The position numbers and the translations under genes are program-made. This document shows, piece after piece, positions 33,315 to 41,517 of a stretch of 45,120 nt of DNA. Below the pieces are notes generated by a model, which ran no database searches, was not told where the DNA came from, and saw only the letters and a list, made by a program, of their open reading frames with translations. The DNA is taken from assembly GCA_945902075.1 (NCBI GenBank), contig CAMDMA010000029.1, forward strand, positions 1 through 45,120, read 5' to 3'. Within the stretch, counting starts at the first letter, position 1. Every line of letters begins with the position of its first letter. Origin of the DNA: Candidatus Kuenenia stuttgartensis (GTDB taxonomy: Bacteria > Planctomycetota > Phycisphaerae > Phycisphaerales > SM1A02).

Positions 33315-34826
33315 ATGCTTCAGACCGATCCGTGCGTCCTCGTCATCTTCGGTGCCTCCGGAGACCTCACCAAACGCAAGCTCGTGCCAGCGATGTACGA
33401 GATGCACGTCATGGGACAGTTGCACGCATCGTCGGTCATCCTCGGAACGGCGCGTTCGCCAAAGTCTGATGACGAGTGGCGCACAGAACTGAAGACTTGG
33501 GTCGCCGAACAAGCGCACGGCTTTGACGAAACAAAGTGGGCTGATTTTGCCAAGCGAATCTTTTATTTCGCTGGCGATGCGACCACCGCAGAGTGTTACC
33601 CACCGCTCTCGGCGCGGCTTGATGAACTCGCAAGCGCCCACGGAACCAAGGGTAATTTGCTGTTTTTCCTGTCGGTCGCAGAGACGCTCTATGAACCGAT
33701 CGTGGAACAGATCGACGCGGCTGGACTTGTCGTCGAGGGCAAGCGTTGGTGTTCGATTGACCCAAGCGCAAAGAGTTGGCAGCGGATCATCGTTGAGAAG
33801 CCATTTGGCCGCGACGCTACGAGCGCCGCGAGTCTGAATCGCACGCTCGGCCGCGCGTTCGAAGAAGAATCTATCTATCGCATCGACCACTATCTCGGTA
33901 AGGAACTCGTGCAGTCGCTGTTGGTCCTTCGTTTTGCGAACTCAATCTTTGAACCACTTTGGAATTTCCAGTACATCGACCATGTACAAATCACCGCCTC
34001 GGAGACAGTGACGGTTGGTCAGCGCACCGCGTTCTACGATCAAACCGGCGCAATTCGCGACATGATCCAGTCGCATCTTTTTCAAGTGCTCGCATTTGTT
34101 GCGATGGAGCCGCCGAGCCTCTACACGCCGGAAAATGTGCGCGCGGAGAAGATCAAGATCATTGACGCCATCTCCATTCCGGAGGCAGACGAAGTTGCGG
34201 CGCATTGCGCGCTCGGACAGTTCGCCGCCGACGGAAAGGAGGCTGCCTATGACACACTCACTGGAGTCGCGGCTGGGTCAACCACAGAAACGTACGCAGC
34301 CATCAAGATCCACTTCGACAACTGGCGCTGGGCGGGAACGCCGTTCTACATTCGAACAGGTAAGAAACTCGCGGTGAAGCGCACCGAAGTCGTTGTGCAA
34401 TTCAAACCTCCGGCAGCAAATTTGTTTCGAAAGGTTCCCGGCTTCGGCACCGAGACTCCGAACCGTCTCGTAATCGAGATTGCACCTAACGAGCGAGTCA
34501 ACCTTCGCTTTGAGGTCAAGGTTCCGGGCTTTGGGCTTCGCGGCTCGAATGTCGACATGGAACTCAATTACGCAGACCACTTCAAGGCAGAGCCAGTGGA
34601 AGCCTACGGCCCGCTCATCATCGACGCGATGCGTGGCGATCAGACGCTCTTCAAGCACCGCATCGAGGTCGAGGGCGCGTGGAACGCCGTGATGCCGTTC
34701 CTTGACGAGCGCTCGGCCGCGGCGCGCGCCGGAATCCACGCGAACTACGCGTGCGGATCGTGGGGCCCAAAGTCGGCGGACGAGCTGCTTGCGCGCGACG
34801 GCCGCACGTGGCGCAACGAGGCGTAA
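33315..34826 (+). CDS. zwf: Glucose-6-phosphate 1-dehydrogenase
   Basis: First enzyme of the oxidative pentose-phosphate pathway; oxidises glucose 6-phosphate to 6-phosphogluconolactone and makes NADPH. The coenzyme-binding motif FGASGDLTKRKLVPA lies near 12-26, EKPFGRD near 165-171, and the active-site signature YRIDHYLGKE near 188-197 with the catalytic His. RTGKKLAVKRTEVVVQF near 351-367 is also typical. The length of 503 is normal. An AGAAGG site lies about 12 bp upstream. It is followed by pgl, which takes the next step, so the pair is likely one operon. Confidence 0.97.
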   Translation: MLQTDPCVLVIFGASGDLTKRKLVPAMYEMHVMGQLHASSVILGTARSPKSDDEWRTELKTWVAEQAHGFDETKWADFAKRIFYFAGDATTAECYPPLSARLDELASAHGTKGNLLFFLSVAETLYEPIVEQIDAAGLVVEGKRWCSIDPSAKSWQRIIVEKPFGRDATSAASLNRTLGRAFEEESIYRIDHYLGKELVQSLLVLRFANSIFEPLWNFQYIDHVQITASETVTVGQRTAFYDQTGAIRDMIQSHLFQVLAFVAMEPPSLYTPENVRAEKIKIIDAISIPEADEVAAHCALGQFAADGKEAAYDTLTGVAAGSTTETYAAIKIHFDNWRWAGTPFYIRTGKKLAVKRTEVVVQFKPPAANLFRKVPGFGTETPNRLVIEIAPNERVNLRFEVKVPGFGLRGSNVDMELNYADHFKAEPVEAYGPLIIDAMRGDQTLFKHRIEVEGAWNAVMPFLDERSAAARAGIHANYACGSWGPKSADELLARDGRTWRNEA

Positions 34827-34907
34827 GTTTGAAGGGTTGCTCTGTCGGATACTCCGCGGGAACTCGCAGACGATCTCGTCGTGGTACGAGCAGCGGTGAG
34901 CCGGCCT

Positions 34908-34913
34908 GAGGAG
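34908..34913 (+). promoter_or_regulatory. Ribosome binding site deciding the pgl start
   Basis: GAGGAG with a six-base spacer to GTG 34920. No comparable site precedes GTG 34881, ATG 34932 or ATG 34944, which is why the shorter GTG start is preferred over the longest frame. Confidence 0.6.
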
Positions 34914-34919
34914 CACGTC

Positions 34920-35732
34920 GTGCGGTCGTATATGCTGCGCGAAATGACGGACGGTGGAACCTACGAACTTGCGAATGACCTGCCCGAGCTGCCGCGACTT
35001 CCCGGGCACGTGGTCCTCGTTGATACGGCCGATGAGGCGCTCGACGCGATTGGCACCGATATGCTCATGCAGGCGAAGGCGTGCGTTCGGCAGTTCGGTG
35101 ATTTCCATCTCGCGCTTTCCGGAGGCGGCACGCCGATGCCGCTCTACGAGCGCTTGATGATTGATCCGCGGTTTCGCGACTTCCCATGGCGTCGTACCCA
35201 TCTCTGGATTGTCGATGAGCGTTGCGTTCCGTTCGATCATGAAAAATCGAACTACCGACAGATCCGCGAGATCATTGTGGATCACGCGGATATACCGCCG
35301 TCGCAAGTGCACCCAATGCTCGCGTACGAATCAGACGCTGATGTCCGCTACGAAGCAGAGCTTCGGGAGATACTCGGTTGGCGTGAGAAGGGCCACGATC
35401 GCCTCGATTTCGTGCTCATCGGCATGGGTGACGAGGGTCATACCGCAAGCATTTTCCCGCATTCAGCAGCTCAGTCGGTGCATGATCGCTTGGTGTGCTT
35501 CAATCGCGGGCCAACCGTGGTGCCGCCCGATCGACTGACCATGACTTACACGCTTCTCAACGGTGCGCGGCTCGTGGGAGCACTTGTGCTTGGCGCGAAA
35601 AAAGCATCGATGATCAACCGCATCGCAACGGGCGCTGATCTAGCGAGCGAAATTCCAATCAAGGGAGTTTCGCCGATCGGCGGCGAGTTGCGCTGGTACC
35701 TCGACGCAGATGCTGCGCGATGGCCCGTCTGA
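34920..35732 (+). CDS. pgl: 6-phosphogluconolactonase
   Basis: Hydrolyses 6-phosphogluconolactone produced by Zwf. Glucosamine-6-phosphate isomerase-like fold: HLALSGGGTPMPLYERL near 62-78, WRRTHLWIVDERCVPFDHEKSNYRQ near 87-111, and the signature GMGDEGHTASIFPHS near 164-178. The open frame begins at GTG 34881, but GAGGAG (34908-34913) lies exactly six bases before GTG 34920, so I take that as the start (270 residues). ATG 34932 and 34944 are alternatives. This DevB/Pgl type is distinct from the beta-propeller YbhE type. It lies 93 bp after zwf on the same strand. Confidence 0.93.
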   Translation: MRSYMLREMTDGGTYELANDLPELPRLPGHVVLVDTADEALDAIGTDMLMQAKACVRQFGDFHLALSGGGTPMPLYERLMIDPRFRDFPWRRTHLWIVDERCVPFDHEKSNYRQIREIIVDHADIPPSQVHPMLAYESDADVRYEAELREILGWREKGHDRLDFVLIGMGDEGHTASIFPHSAAQSVHDRLVCFNRGPTVVPPDRLTMTYTLLNGARLVGALVLGAKKASMINRIATGADLASEIPIKGVSPIGGELRWYLDADAARWPV

Positions 35733-36065
35733 ACAAAACGCCGAGGCAGGGCTTGGCTTGGTGCTCTCGCCCTTGGTGAACATGCGGGCACTACAACTCT
35801 GCTGACGACGCGCCTCTTGATGTTTGCATCCGCACATTCTTGAACTAGTGTGACTTCATTCGTGCACCACGCTCAGCTAGGCGTGGAACCGAGCCACATC
35901 ACGCGATCAGTTCATTTGCCACGTGGCTCACAGAGGCTGTGCCTCTGTTTGTCTCAAACGATGTCAATTTGCTGCTGAATTTGCCTTGCACTTATCCTGT
36001 TTACACCATGCGCATCAACTGTCTCTCGAACGCCGTGTGTGATGCGGATGGGTGCGCGCTCAGCG
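35733..36065. other. Gene-free, hairpin-rich intergenic region between pgl and the helicase gene
   Basis: A 333-bp stretch between convergent genes with visibly lower GC at its centre. It contains CCACGC/GCGTGG (35867-35872 with 35881-35886), GAGCCAC/GTGGCTC (35891-35897 with 35923-35929), a 10-bp palindrome GCCACGTGGC (35918-35927) and an 8-bp perfect stem ACAGAGGC/GCCTCTGT (35930-35937 with 35941-35948) followed by TTTGTC. The last could terminate pgl transcription. A small open frame from ATG 36008 reads into the helicase on the other strand and has no ribosome site, so I do not call it. Confidence 0.5.
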
Positions 36066-38105
36066 TCACTCCATCGCGCCGCGGCGTGACTGGTGCTTCG
36101 AACCTGCGCCGACAGAAGGTGAACGCGCCTGTGCGCCAAGTGCATCACGTAAAAAGCGCGAGCGCGTGTCTTCATCACCACAACTTAGAAAACACGTAGT
36201 GCGTGCGCGGGTGATACCGACATAAAACAGCCGGCGTTCACTCTCAATCGCGGGGCTTCGGCCAAGCGTGGTGATCTTCGATGTCGTATCGAAACAGCCC
36301 GACTCCTCGTCGCCCGGAAGCGGCATCCATCCTTCGTCACATTCTGGAATGAAGACGTAATCCCACTCAAGTCCCTTGACGCGGTGAATGGTCGTGACGC
36401 GAATGCAACGCTCCTTTGGCTCGCCTTGTGTGGTATCGATCGAGGCAAGCCTCGCATCGAGATCAGCAAGCGTGCACTGCGCCGCGCGCGCGAAATCTTC
36501 AAAGACCTCGTATGCGCGAAGGCACTCGGCGACACTTGCCTCGCTGCGATGCGCACTGAGGGCCTCTCGAAAATCGATTTCGTTGCGAAGGAGACGAATG
36601 GCATCAGCCGCGCCCGTTGAACCCGTATCGCGACGCATTGCCTTTGAGAGCGTCTGCCCGAGCGACTTCAGTTCAATCCGGGCACCTCCATGGAAACCAA
36701 CAATCTTGTGGAGGTCGTCCTCAAAGCAAATGTCAGCAAGGGTAAGCCCGTCGCCGCGGGCATCGCGCAGAAGTGCGTCGATACCCTTTCGAGAAAGTCC
36801 ACGAAACGGCCGATTCAGGATGCGCGAAGCGTTCCGAGCGAGTGCGTCTCCATCCGCGCCACTGAACGGAGTTCGGAGCGTACGCACTGCCTGCGTATAA
36901 GCGAGAAGGAGCGAGAGCGACGGGTCTTCGGCGAATACTGCGTGTTCATCCATCAAGAATGGGATGCGCGCGGCGAGCATGCGCCACTCCATCGCGAGTA
37001 GTTGCGCCCAGGATCGACCGAGTACGACGATGTCTGACGCGGGCGTTCCGCGTTCGAGCAGCCCGCGGAGTTTTTCCACGAGTGGATCAAGCGCAGCCGG
37101 CGATTTGCCTGATGCGGTCACAACCTCAAGCCGTGAATCTTGCGAAGGATCTGCAGCGACGATGTGCTTTGGTACGCGCCCATGTCCCGGTGCAATCGCG
37201 CGTTCGGCGCTCGCCGCAAGCGCGGGGCCGAAGCGGAACGAAGTCGATAGCGTGAAATTGAGGTGCTGATGTGTTGTCATCCGCGCTGCGAAGCCGCCGC
37301 GGATAAATGCGCTGCGGGCGCCGCGCCACTCGTGGATTGTCTGATCGTCGTCCCCGACGACCGTCACGCGCGCGCGCGATCCGGCGATAAGTTCAAGCAA
37401 ACGAAACTGTGCATGGTCGACATCCTGAAATTCGTCAGCAATGAGGTGCTCAAAGCGATTGGTGAGCCCGTGGCGCGCAGGATCAGCATCGAGAGCGGCT
37501 ACGGCATCAGGCACAAGATCGTCGAAAGTTCGGAACCCATCGCGCGCGCGTCGGCGCTCGAATCGCGCATAGACGCCGACAAGAAACTCATCGTCCGCGT
37601 GTCCAGCCCGCGCAGGGGGGACAAGCATCGATTTCCATTCACGAATTGCTTCGATGCAACTTTCGCCGTCGCGTCCATCCTCCTCCTCGGGATGTTCGGC
37701 GCGCTCCGCAAATTCTTCCCGAATGCAGTCGCTAAGAATGCGGAGAATCTCACCGCCGTCGGTGACGAGGGGCCTGCGCGCAAGCAAAGCGACATTCTCA
37801 AGGTGACGGACGATGCCAAATGCGAGAGCGTGCCACGTTTGAACCCGAAGCGCATGGGTGGAAACACCGATTGTCGTGAGACGAGATTCAAAGCTGCGCT
37901 GGGCGGCCTTGTTAAACATCACGGCGCGCATGTGCGTTGGAGCAACGCCGCGACTCACGAGTTCCGCAAGTCGATGCACCATCGTTGTCGTTTTCCCACT
38001 TCCCGCAACAGCGAGCACGGTGATGTGTGCGTCGTCGGGTGCTTCGACCACGGCACGCTGCTCAGTCGTGAGCGCGGTTCGCGCAGCTCCCGCGTCGACG
38101 TTCAT
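36066..38105 (-). CDS. UvrD/Rep-family ATP-dependent DNA helicase
   Basis: Superfamily 1A 3'-5' helicase of 679 residues. The motifs appear in order: Q motif LTTEQRAVVEAP at 12-23, Walker A AGSGKTT at 34-40, motif II IADEFQDVD near 222-230 (DEFQD in place of the usual DEYQD), motif III GDDDQTIHEWRGA near 247-259, motif IV STSFRFGP, motif V TIHRVKGLEWDYVF near 570-583, and motif VI RRLFYVGITRAR near 622-633. It is shorter than E. coli UvrD (720), with a compact 2B region and a Ser/Arg-rich tail. The start overlaps the ruvX stop by 4 bp, so it is the last gene of the plsC-ruvA-manC-ruvX unit. UvrD, Rep and PcrA cannot be distinguished with confidence. Confidence 0.92.
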   Translation of the reverse strand: MNVDAGAARTALTTEQRAVVEAPDDAHITVLAVAGSGKTTTMVHRLAELVSRGVAPTHMRAVMFNKAAQRSFESRLTTIGVSTHALRVQTWHALAFGIVRHLENVALLARRPLVTDGGEILRILSDCIREEFAERAEHPEEEDGRDGESCIEAIREWKSMLVPPARAGHADDEFLVGVYARFERRRARDGFRTFDDLVPDAVAALDADPARHGLTNRFEHLIADEFQDVDHAQFRLLELIAGSRARVTVVGDDDQTIHEWRGARSAFIRGGFAARMTTHQHLNFTLSTSFRFGPALAASAERAIAPGHGRVPKHIVAADPSQDSRLEVVTASGKSPAALDPLVEKLRGLLERGTPASDIVVLGRSWAQLLAMEWRMLAARIPFLMDEHAVFAEDPSLSLLLAYTQAVRTLRTPFSGADGDALARNASRILNRPFRGLSRKGIDALLRDARGDGLTLADICFEDDLHKIVGFHGGARIELKSLGQTLSKAMRRDTGSTGAADAIRLLRNEIDFREALSAHRSEASVAECLRAYEVFEDFARAAQCTLADLDARLASIDTTQGEPKERCIRVTTIHRVKGLEWDYVFIPECDEGWMPLPGDEESGCFDTTSKITTLGRSPAIESERRLFYVGITRARTTCFLSCGDEDTRSRFLRDALGAQARSPSVGAGSKHQSRRGAME

Positions 38106-38602
38106 TCGTCGTCCTCGGAGACGATGCCTTCAACATCAGTCGGATCATCAGTCTGATCATCAGCATGGCTACGCGCCGAATCGCGCTTCGCGCGGAGGAA
38201 ATCCTCCAGAATGGCACATGCCGCGAGTGCATCGCGCAACGCCTTTTTTTCTCCGTGCGTACGTCCGGTGCGATTGAGCTTCTCTTCGGCTGCGAAACTG
38301 GAGAGCCTCTCGTCTTGGTACTCGAGGCGGACACGCACTCCCGTACCGAGTCGCGCGAGAAGTTCCTCGCCGAATGCGCGCGCGAGTTTCGCGCGCGGTC
38401 CTTCTGATCCGTCCATGTTGTAGGGCATACCTAGGACGATTCGGTCAGGACCGTACTCATCGATCGCCTTCAGTGCCGCTTTCAATTGCAGCTCTCGCGT
38501 GTGCGCCTCCACGACAAACAGCGGCTGTACGAGAAAGAGCACATCATCGCCTGAAGCAAATCCAGTGCGCTTGTCACCGAGGTCGATCGCGAGGTAACGC
38601 AT
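38102..38602 (-). CDS. ruvX: Putative pre-16S rRNA nuclease / Holliday-junction resolvase-like RuvX (YqgF)
   Basis: RNase H-fold protein; the family trims the 5' end of 16S rRNA and has also been described as a Holliday-junction resolvase homologue. MRYLAIDLGDKRTGFA carries the first catalytic Asp, DRIVLGMPYNMDGSEGPRA near 54-72 the GLPxxxDG-like motif, and LEYQDERLSSFAAEE near 93-107 the second acidic site; a DALAACAILEDFL helix with a further Asp follows. I start at ATG 38602, where the family N-terminus begins (166 residues); ATG 38623 would overlap manC by 10 bp. The acidic tail contains a short in-frame repeat. The neighbours ruvA and a UvrD-type helicase fit a DNA-maintenance setting. 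Confidence 0.9.
   Translation of the reverse strand: MRYLAIDLGDKRTGFASGDDVLFLVQPLFVVEAHTRELQLKAALKAIDEYGPDRIVLGMPYNMDGSEGPRAKLARAFGEELLARLGTGVRVRLEYQDERLSSFAAEEKLNRTGRTHGEKKALRDALAACAILEDFLRAKRDSARSHADDQTDDPTDVEGIVSEDDE
38135..38163 (-). repeat. 12-bp tandem repeat in the ruvX tail
   Basis: Two and a half copies of a 12-bp unit (plus-strand ATCAGTCGGATC, then ATCAGTCTGATC, then ATCAG). In frame they encode the acidic DDQTDDPTD stretch of the RuvX C-terminus. Confidence 0.7.
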
Positions 38603-38613
38603 GATGTGTGAGG

Positions 38614-39765
38614 CTAGCGCCACGCCTCCGGCACCTGCTCGGCAAGTTGCTTGACACGCTCGGCCTCGGCGCGTGGACAGACAAGCGTTGCATCACGGGT
38701 GTGAACGACGATGAGTTCTTCGCAACCGAGTGTCGCAATCAGGTGTTCGGGGTCGTCCGAAATCACGGTCATTCCGCGCGAATCGATATCGCACCAGTGG
38801 GCGTTTGAACGATTGCCCGCGTCGTCTGGGAAAATTGTTTCGGCGAAACTTGTCCAGCTTCCAATGTCGAGCCACGAAAGTTCCATCGGCAGTGTGCAGA
38901 CTTCATTTGCGACTGGCGCACCGGTTTCACCACCGCGCGATGCTGGCTCCATCACGCCAACATCAATGGAAAGTTTGGGAAGCAGCGGATACACACGTGC
39001 GAGCACCTCGTGTCGCGCGGCGGTGTCGTAGGCGCGCGCGATTTCCGCAAGCCCTGCGGCACATGCTGGTTGATGACGCGCGATCACATCGCGCATTGTG
39101 GCGGCTGCGAAGACGAACATGCCCGAATTCCACGAAAACGTTCCGGCCGCGAGGTAACGCTCGGCCATTGTGCGCTCCGGTTTTTCGACGAAGCGCTGCG
39201 CGCGAAACACGCGGTCGAAACCATCGATCGCGGCACCGCGTTCGACATAGCCGTAGCCCGTCGCTGCGTGGGTTGGCGCAATCCCAAAGGTGACGAGTCG
39301 AGTGGGATCGCTTTCAACGACGCGAAAACCCTCAGCGAGACGCGCCCGAAATGCATCGGCAGGTTCAATGATGTGGTCGGCGGTGAGTACGCAAAACACA
39401 GCGCGTGGATCGCGCTCAGCGAGCACGAAGGCAACGAGTCCGACCGCGTTGAGTGTGTCTCGTCCTATCGGTTCGCCAAGAAAGTTGTCGTCGTCAAGTC
39501 CGGCAAGCGCCGCACGAATCTGCGCGCGAAATGGTTCTGCCGCGCACACCATGCGGCGCTCTCGCGGCACGACTCCTTCGACGCGATGCCACGCATGCTC
39601 AAGGAGCGACATGCCCCCTGCGACTGGCAGCAGTTGCTTGGGCCGCATCCGCCGTGAAAATGGCCAGAGCCGCGTTCCCGATCCGCCGGCAATGACGCAG
39701 GAATAGCGATGCTTTTCAGCGCGATTTTCAGAATGGCGTTCGGATTGGATTTGCTCTGTCAGCAT
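38614..39765 (-). CDS. manC: Mannose-1-phosphate guanylyltransferase
   Basis: Makes GDP-mannose from mannose 1-phosphate and GTP, for polysaccharide or glycoprotein synthesis. The nucleotidyltransferase signature AGGSGTRLWPFSRRMRPKQ lies at 26-44, GEPIGRDTLNAVGL near 97-110, VLTADHII near 125-132, RFVEKPERTMAERYL near 190-204 and SWNSGMFVF near 210-218. SWLDIGSWTSF near 303-313 is also typical. At 383 residues it lacks the C-terminal cupin phosphomannose isomerase half of bifunctional enzymes (about 470). ATG 39765 has AAGGA about seven bases upstream. It sits 10 bp after ruvA and 11 bp before ruvX, an unusual mix of sugar-nucleotide and recombination genes in one transcript. Confidence 0.93.
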   Translation of the reverse strand: MLTEQIQSERHSENRAEKHRYSCVIAGGSGTRLWPFSRRMRPKQLLPVAGGMSLLEHAWHRVEGVVPRERRMVCAAEPFRAQIRAALAGLDDDNFLGEPIGRDTLNAVGLVAFVLAERDPRAVFCVLTADHIIEPADAFRARLAEGFRVVESDPTRLVTFGIAPTHAATGYGYVERGAAIDGFDRVFRAQRFVEKPERTMAERYLAAGTFSWNSGMFVFAAATMRDVIARHQPACAAGLAEIARAYDTAARHEVLARVYPLLPKLSIDVGVMEPASRGGETGAPVANEVCTLPMELSWLDIGSWTSFAETIFPDDAGNRSNAHWCDIDSRGMTVISDDPEHLIATLGCEELIVVHTRDATLVCPRAEAERVKQLAEQVPEAWR

Positions 39766-39775
39766 CGGTGATCCT

Positions 39776-40426
39776 TCATCCCACGCCGCGCGTTCGCAGC
39801 GCTCGCGTCACGATTTCATCCGCTCCAAGAGTGCTGCCGTCCGCAGCAGCCAGCACCCGCTCGACTTTCGATCGCGCCGACGCACGCGGCTCGCCGAGCG
39901 CAACCAACACATCCTCTGCGTCGCCGGCTGGACCGCTTGGTACCGAGACAATCGGACTCGCAGCAACCGCCTGTCGCCGCGAGACCGTCGGGTCTTTCAA
40001 AAACGCATCGAGCTTCCCCTTCAATTCGACGATCGTGCTCTCAGCCGTTCGCTTTCCGATCTCAGGCAATGTCGCGAGAAATTTCGCATCGCCAGCGGCA
40101 ATTGCTTCTGCCATGCGCGCGTGCGAAACCTGCATAGCGCGCAATCCCTTGCGGTTTCCAATGCCCTTCACAGTCGTTAACAGCTCGAAGAATGCGCGTT
40201 GCTCGCGCGAACTGAATCCGATCAAGCGCGGCACAAAATGCGAACCCTGCCCTTGACTCTCCAAGTAGTGCAGGGTGAAGAACCCGATTTCGCGCCCTTG
40301 CTTCGCGAGTAAATCCCCAGCGTCGCACGCAGGTACGAGAAGTTCATAGACAAAGCCGCCCGGTACGCGCAGTTCTGCGACGCCGTCAGCTACGTCCTCC
40401 AAGATTCCTTCGATTTGCGCGATCAT
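39776..40426 (-). CDS. ruvA: Holliday junction DNA helicase subunit RuvA
   Basis: RuvA binds four-way junctions and loads the RuvB motor for branch migration. Domain I (OB fold) begins MIAQIEGILEDVADGVAELR; domain II has the two helix-hairpin-helix motifs, LTTVKGIGNRKGLRAM near 83-98 and LATLPEIGKRTAESTIVELK near 117-136; after a Pro/Ser/Ala linker domain III starts near 165 (DAEDVLVALGEPRASA). At 216 residues it is slightly long. Several usually conserved residues of the motifs differ (GNRKGL for GPKxAL), so the protein is somewhat divergent. ruvB and ruvC are not in the window. Confidence 0.9.
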   Translation of the reverse strand: MIAQIEGILEDVADGVAELRVPGGFVYELLVPACDAGDLLAKQGREIGFFTLHYLESQGQGSHFVPRLIGFSSREQRAFFELLTTVKGIGNRKGLRAMQVSHARMAEAIAAGDAKFLATLPEIGKRTAESTIVELKGKLDAFLKDPTVSRRQAVAASPIVSVPSGPAGDAEDVLVALGEPRASARSKVERVLAAADGSTLGADEIVTRALRTRGVG

Positions 40427-40459
40427 GCGGGCCGCATCCTACGGCGTTGCAGTGCGCGC

Positions 40460-41278
40460 TCACCGACCAGAGAGGAACACGCGCAGATTTCTGTCTCCAA
40501 CCTCGAAGTTCGGGGGCGCGGGCGGTTCTGTATTGACCGGCCAACCGGTCGCTTCGCGCATCATTTCGAAGATGCGCTCGGCGGTGTCGCGGCCATGACC
40601 ATTTGGACCAGCCTCGACGAGAGCGATGAAGCGGAGTTTGGGGTGAAGCGGCTTCATGAGCGCGCCATACGCGCCGCCCTCAACAGGATCCTGCTCGATG
40701 GTCGCGACAAGCACCGGAGCTTTTGTGCGTGCAAGAATGAGACGCAATCCGCCCGAAAAAGGCCGCAATTGTCGTGCAGGGACCTCAATCGCGCCTTCAG
40801 GAAAAATCGCGAGCGCACCACCCGAATTGACGTGGTCGATCGCGGCCTTCAGTGCGGAGACGTCGCGGCTGTCGAAGCAAACGGGAATGATTCGCATGCG
40901 TCGCCAAAGCCATGCCATGACGGGAACCATCATTTCCGCACTCATCATCCAACGAATCGTGAACCGCAACTGTGACTGCAGAACGACTGGATCAAGTCCG
41001 GCGCCGTGCGTCGAAACCAGAATGAAACCCTCAGGACCAATTTTCTTCGGAATGAAATGCCGACCCTCGACCTTGAGTCGCTGGAAATAGCGCACATACG
41101 GAATCGTCAAGAGACGGCACCAGCCGCACACGGCGTCTTCCGGCTGCGACCGGCGCCCAATGGCCCGCGCCGCAATCACAAACGCAACCGGCAAAACAAT
41201 CAGTCCTCCGAGGAGGAATGCCGCCGCGAGTGACGGCGGAAGCGTTGATTCCGTGAGTACGGTGGAGACTTGTTTCAT
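40460..41278 (-). CDS. PlsC-type 1-acylglycerol-3-phosphate acyltransferase-like membrane protein
   Basis: The acyltransferase motifs are clear: block [12 protein letters not shown] holds the HX4D catalytic pair, [16 protein letters not shown] is block II-like, and [19 protein letters not shown] is block III. An N-terminal membrane segment ([21 protein letters not shown]) anchors it in the inner membrane. PlsC enzymes transfer the second acyl chain to lysophosphatidate; the exact acceptor here cannot be told. The frame is open to 41476, but the longest version has unlike, low-quality N-terminal sequence. ATG 41278 gives 272 residues, near family length, and ATG 41392 is possible. It precedes ruvA by 33 bp on the same strand and is divergent from carB across 239 bp. 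Confidence 0.82.
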   Translation of the reverse strand: MKQVSTVLTESTLPPSLAAAFLLGGLIVLPVAFVIAARAIGRRSQPEDAVCGWCRLLTIPYVRYFQRLKVEGRHFIPKKIGPEGFILVSTHGAGLDPVVLQSQLRFTIRWMMSAEMMVPVMAWLWRRMRIIPVCFDSRDVSALKAAIDHVNSGGALAIFPEGAIEVPARQLRPFSGGLRLILARTKAPVLVATIEQDPVEGGAYGALMKPLHPKLRFIALVEAGPNGHGRDTAERIFEMMREATGWPVNTEPPAPPNFEVGDRNLRVFLSGR

Positions 41279-41517
41279 TTCGGGTCCAACGGCAGTCACG
41301 TGGCGCACAGTCGCGTGGACGGAGCGCGCTGTCAACTTCAGAAAATCCGGGGAATTCACGCGTCCGTCGCAGACTTTCAACTCATGCGTCATCGCACGCA
41401 ACCCACGCTTTCGGTTATGCTTCCACGGATTTTGCCCCGCGCCCGCTTCATCGGCGGCGACCGTTCGACAGCCCATTTCACCGCCCCGCAGGACGGTCTC
41501 ACCGACCGACGACGCTC

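Noticed and set aside
35939-36199. 86-residue open frame between pgl and the helicase gene
   Set aside because: No ribosome site, runs into the helicase on the other strand, and composition changes abruptly.
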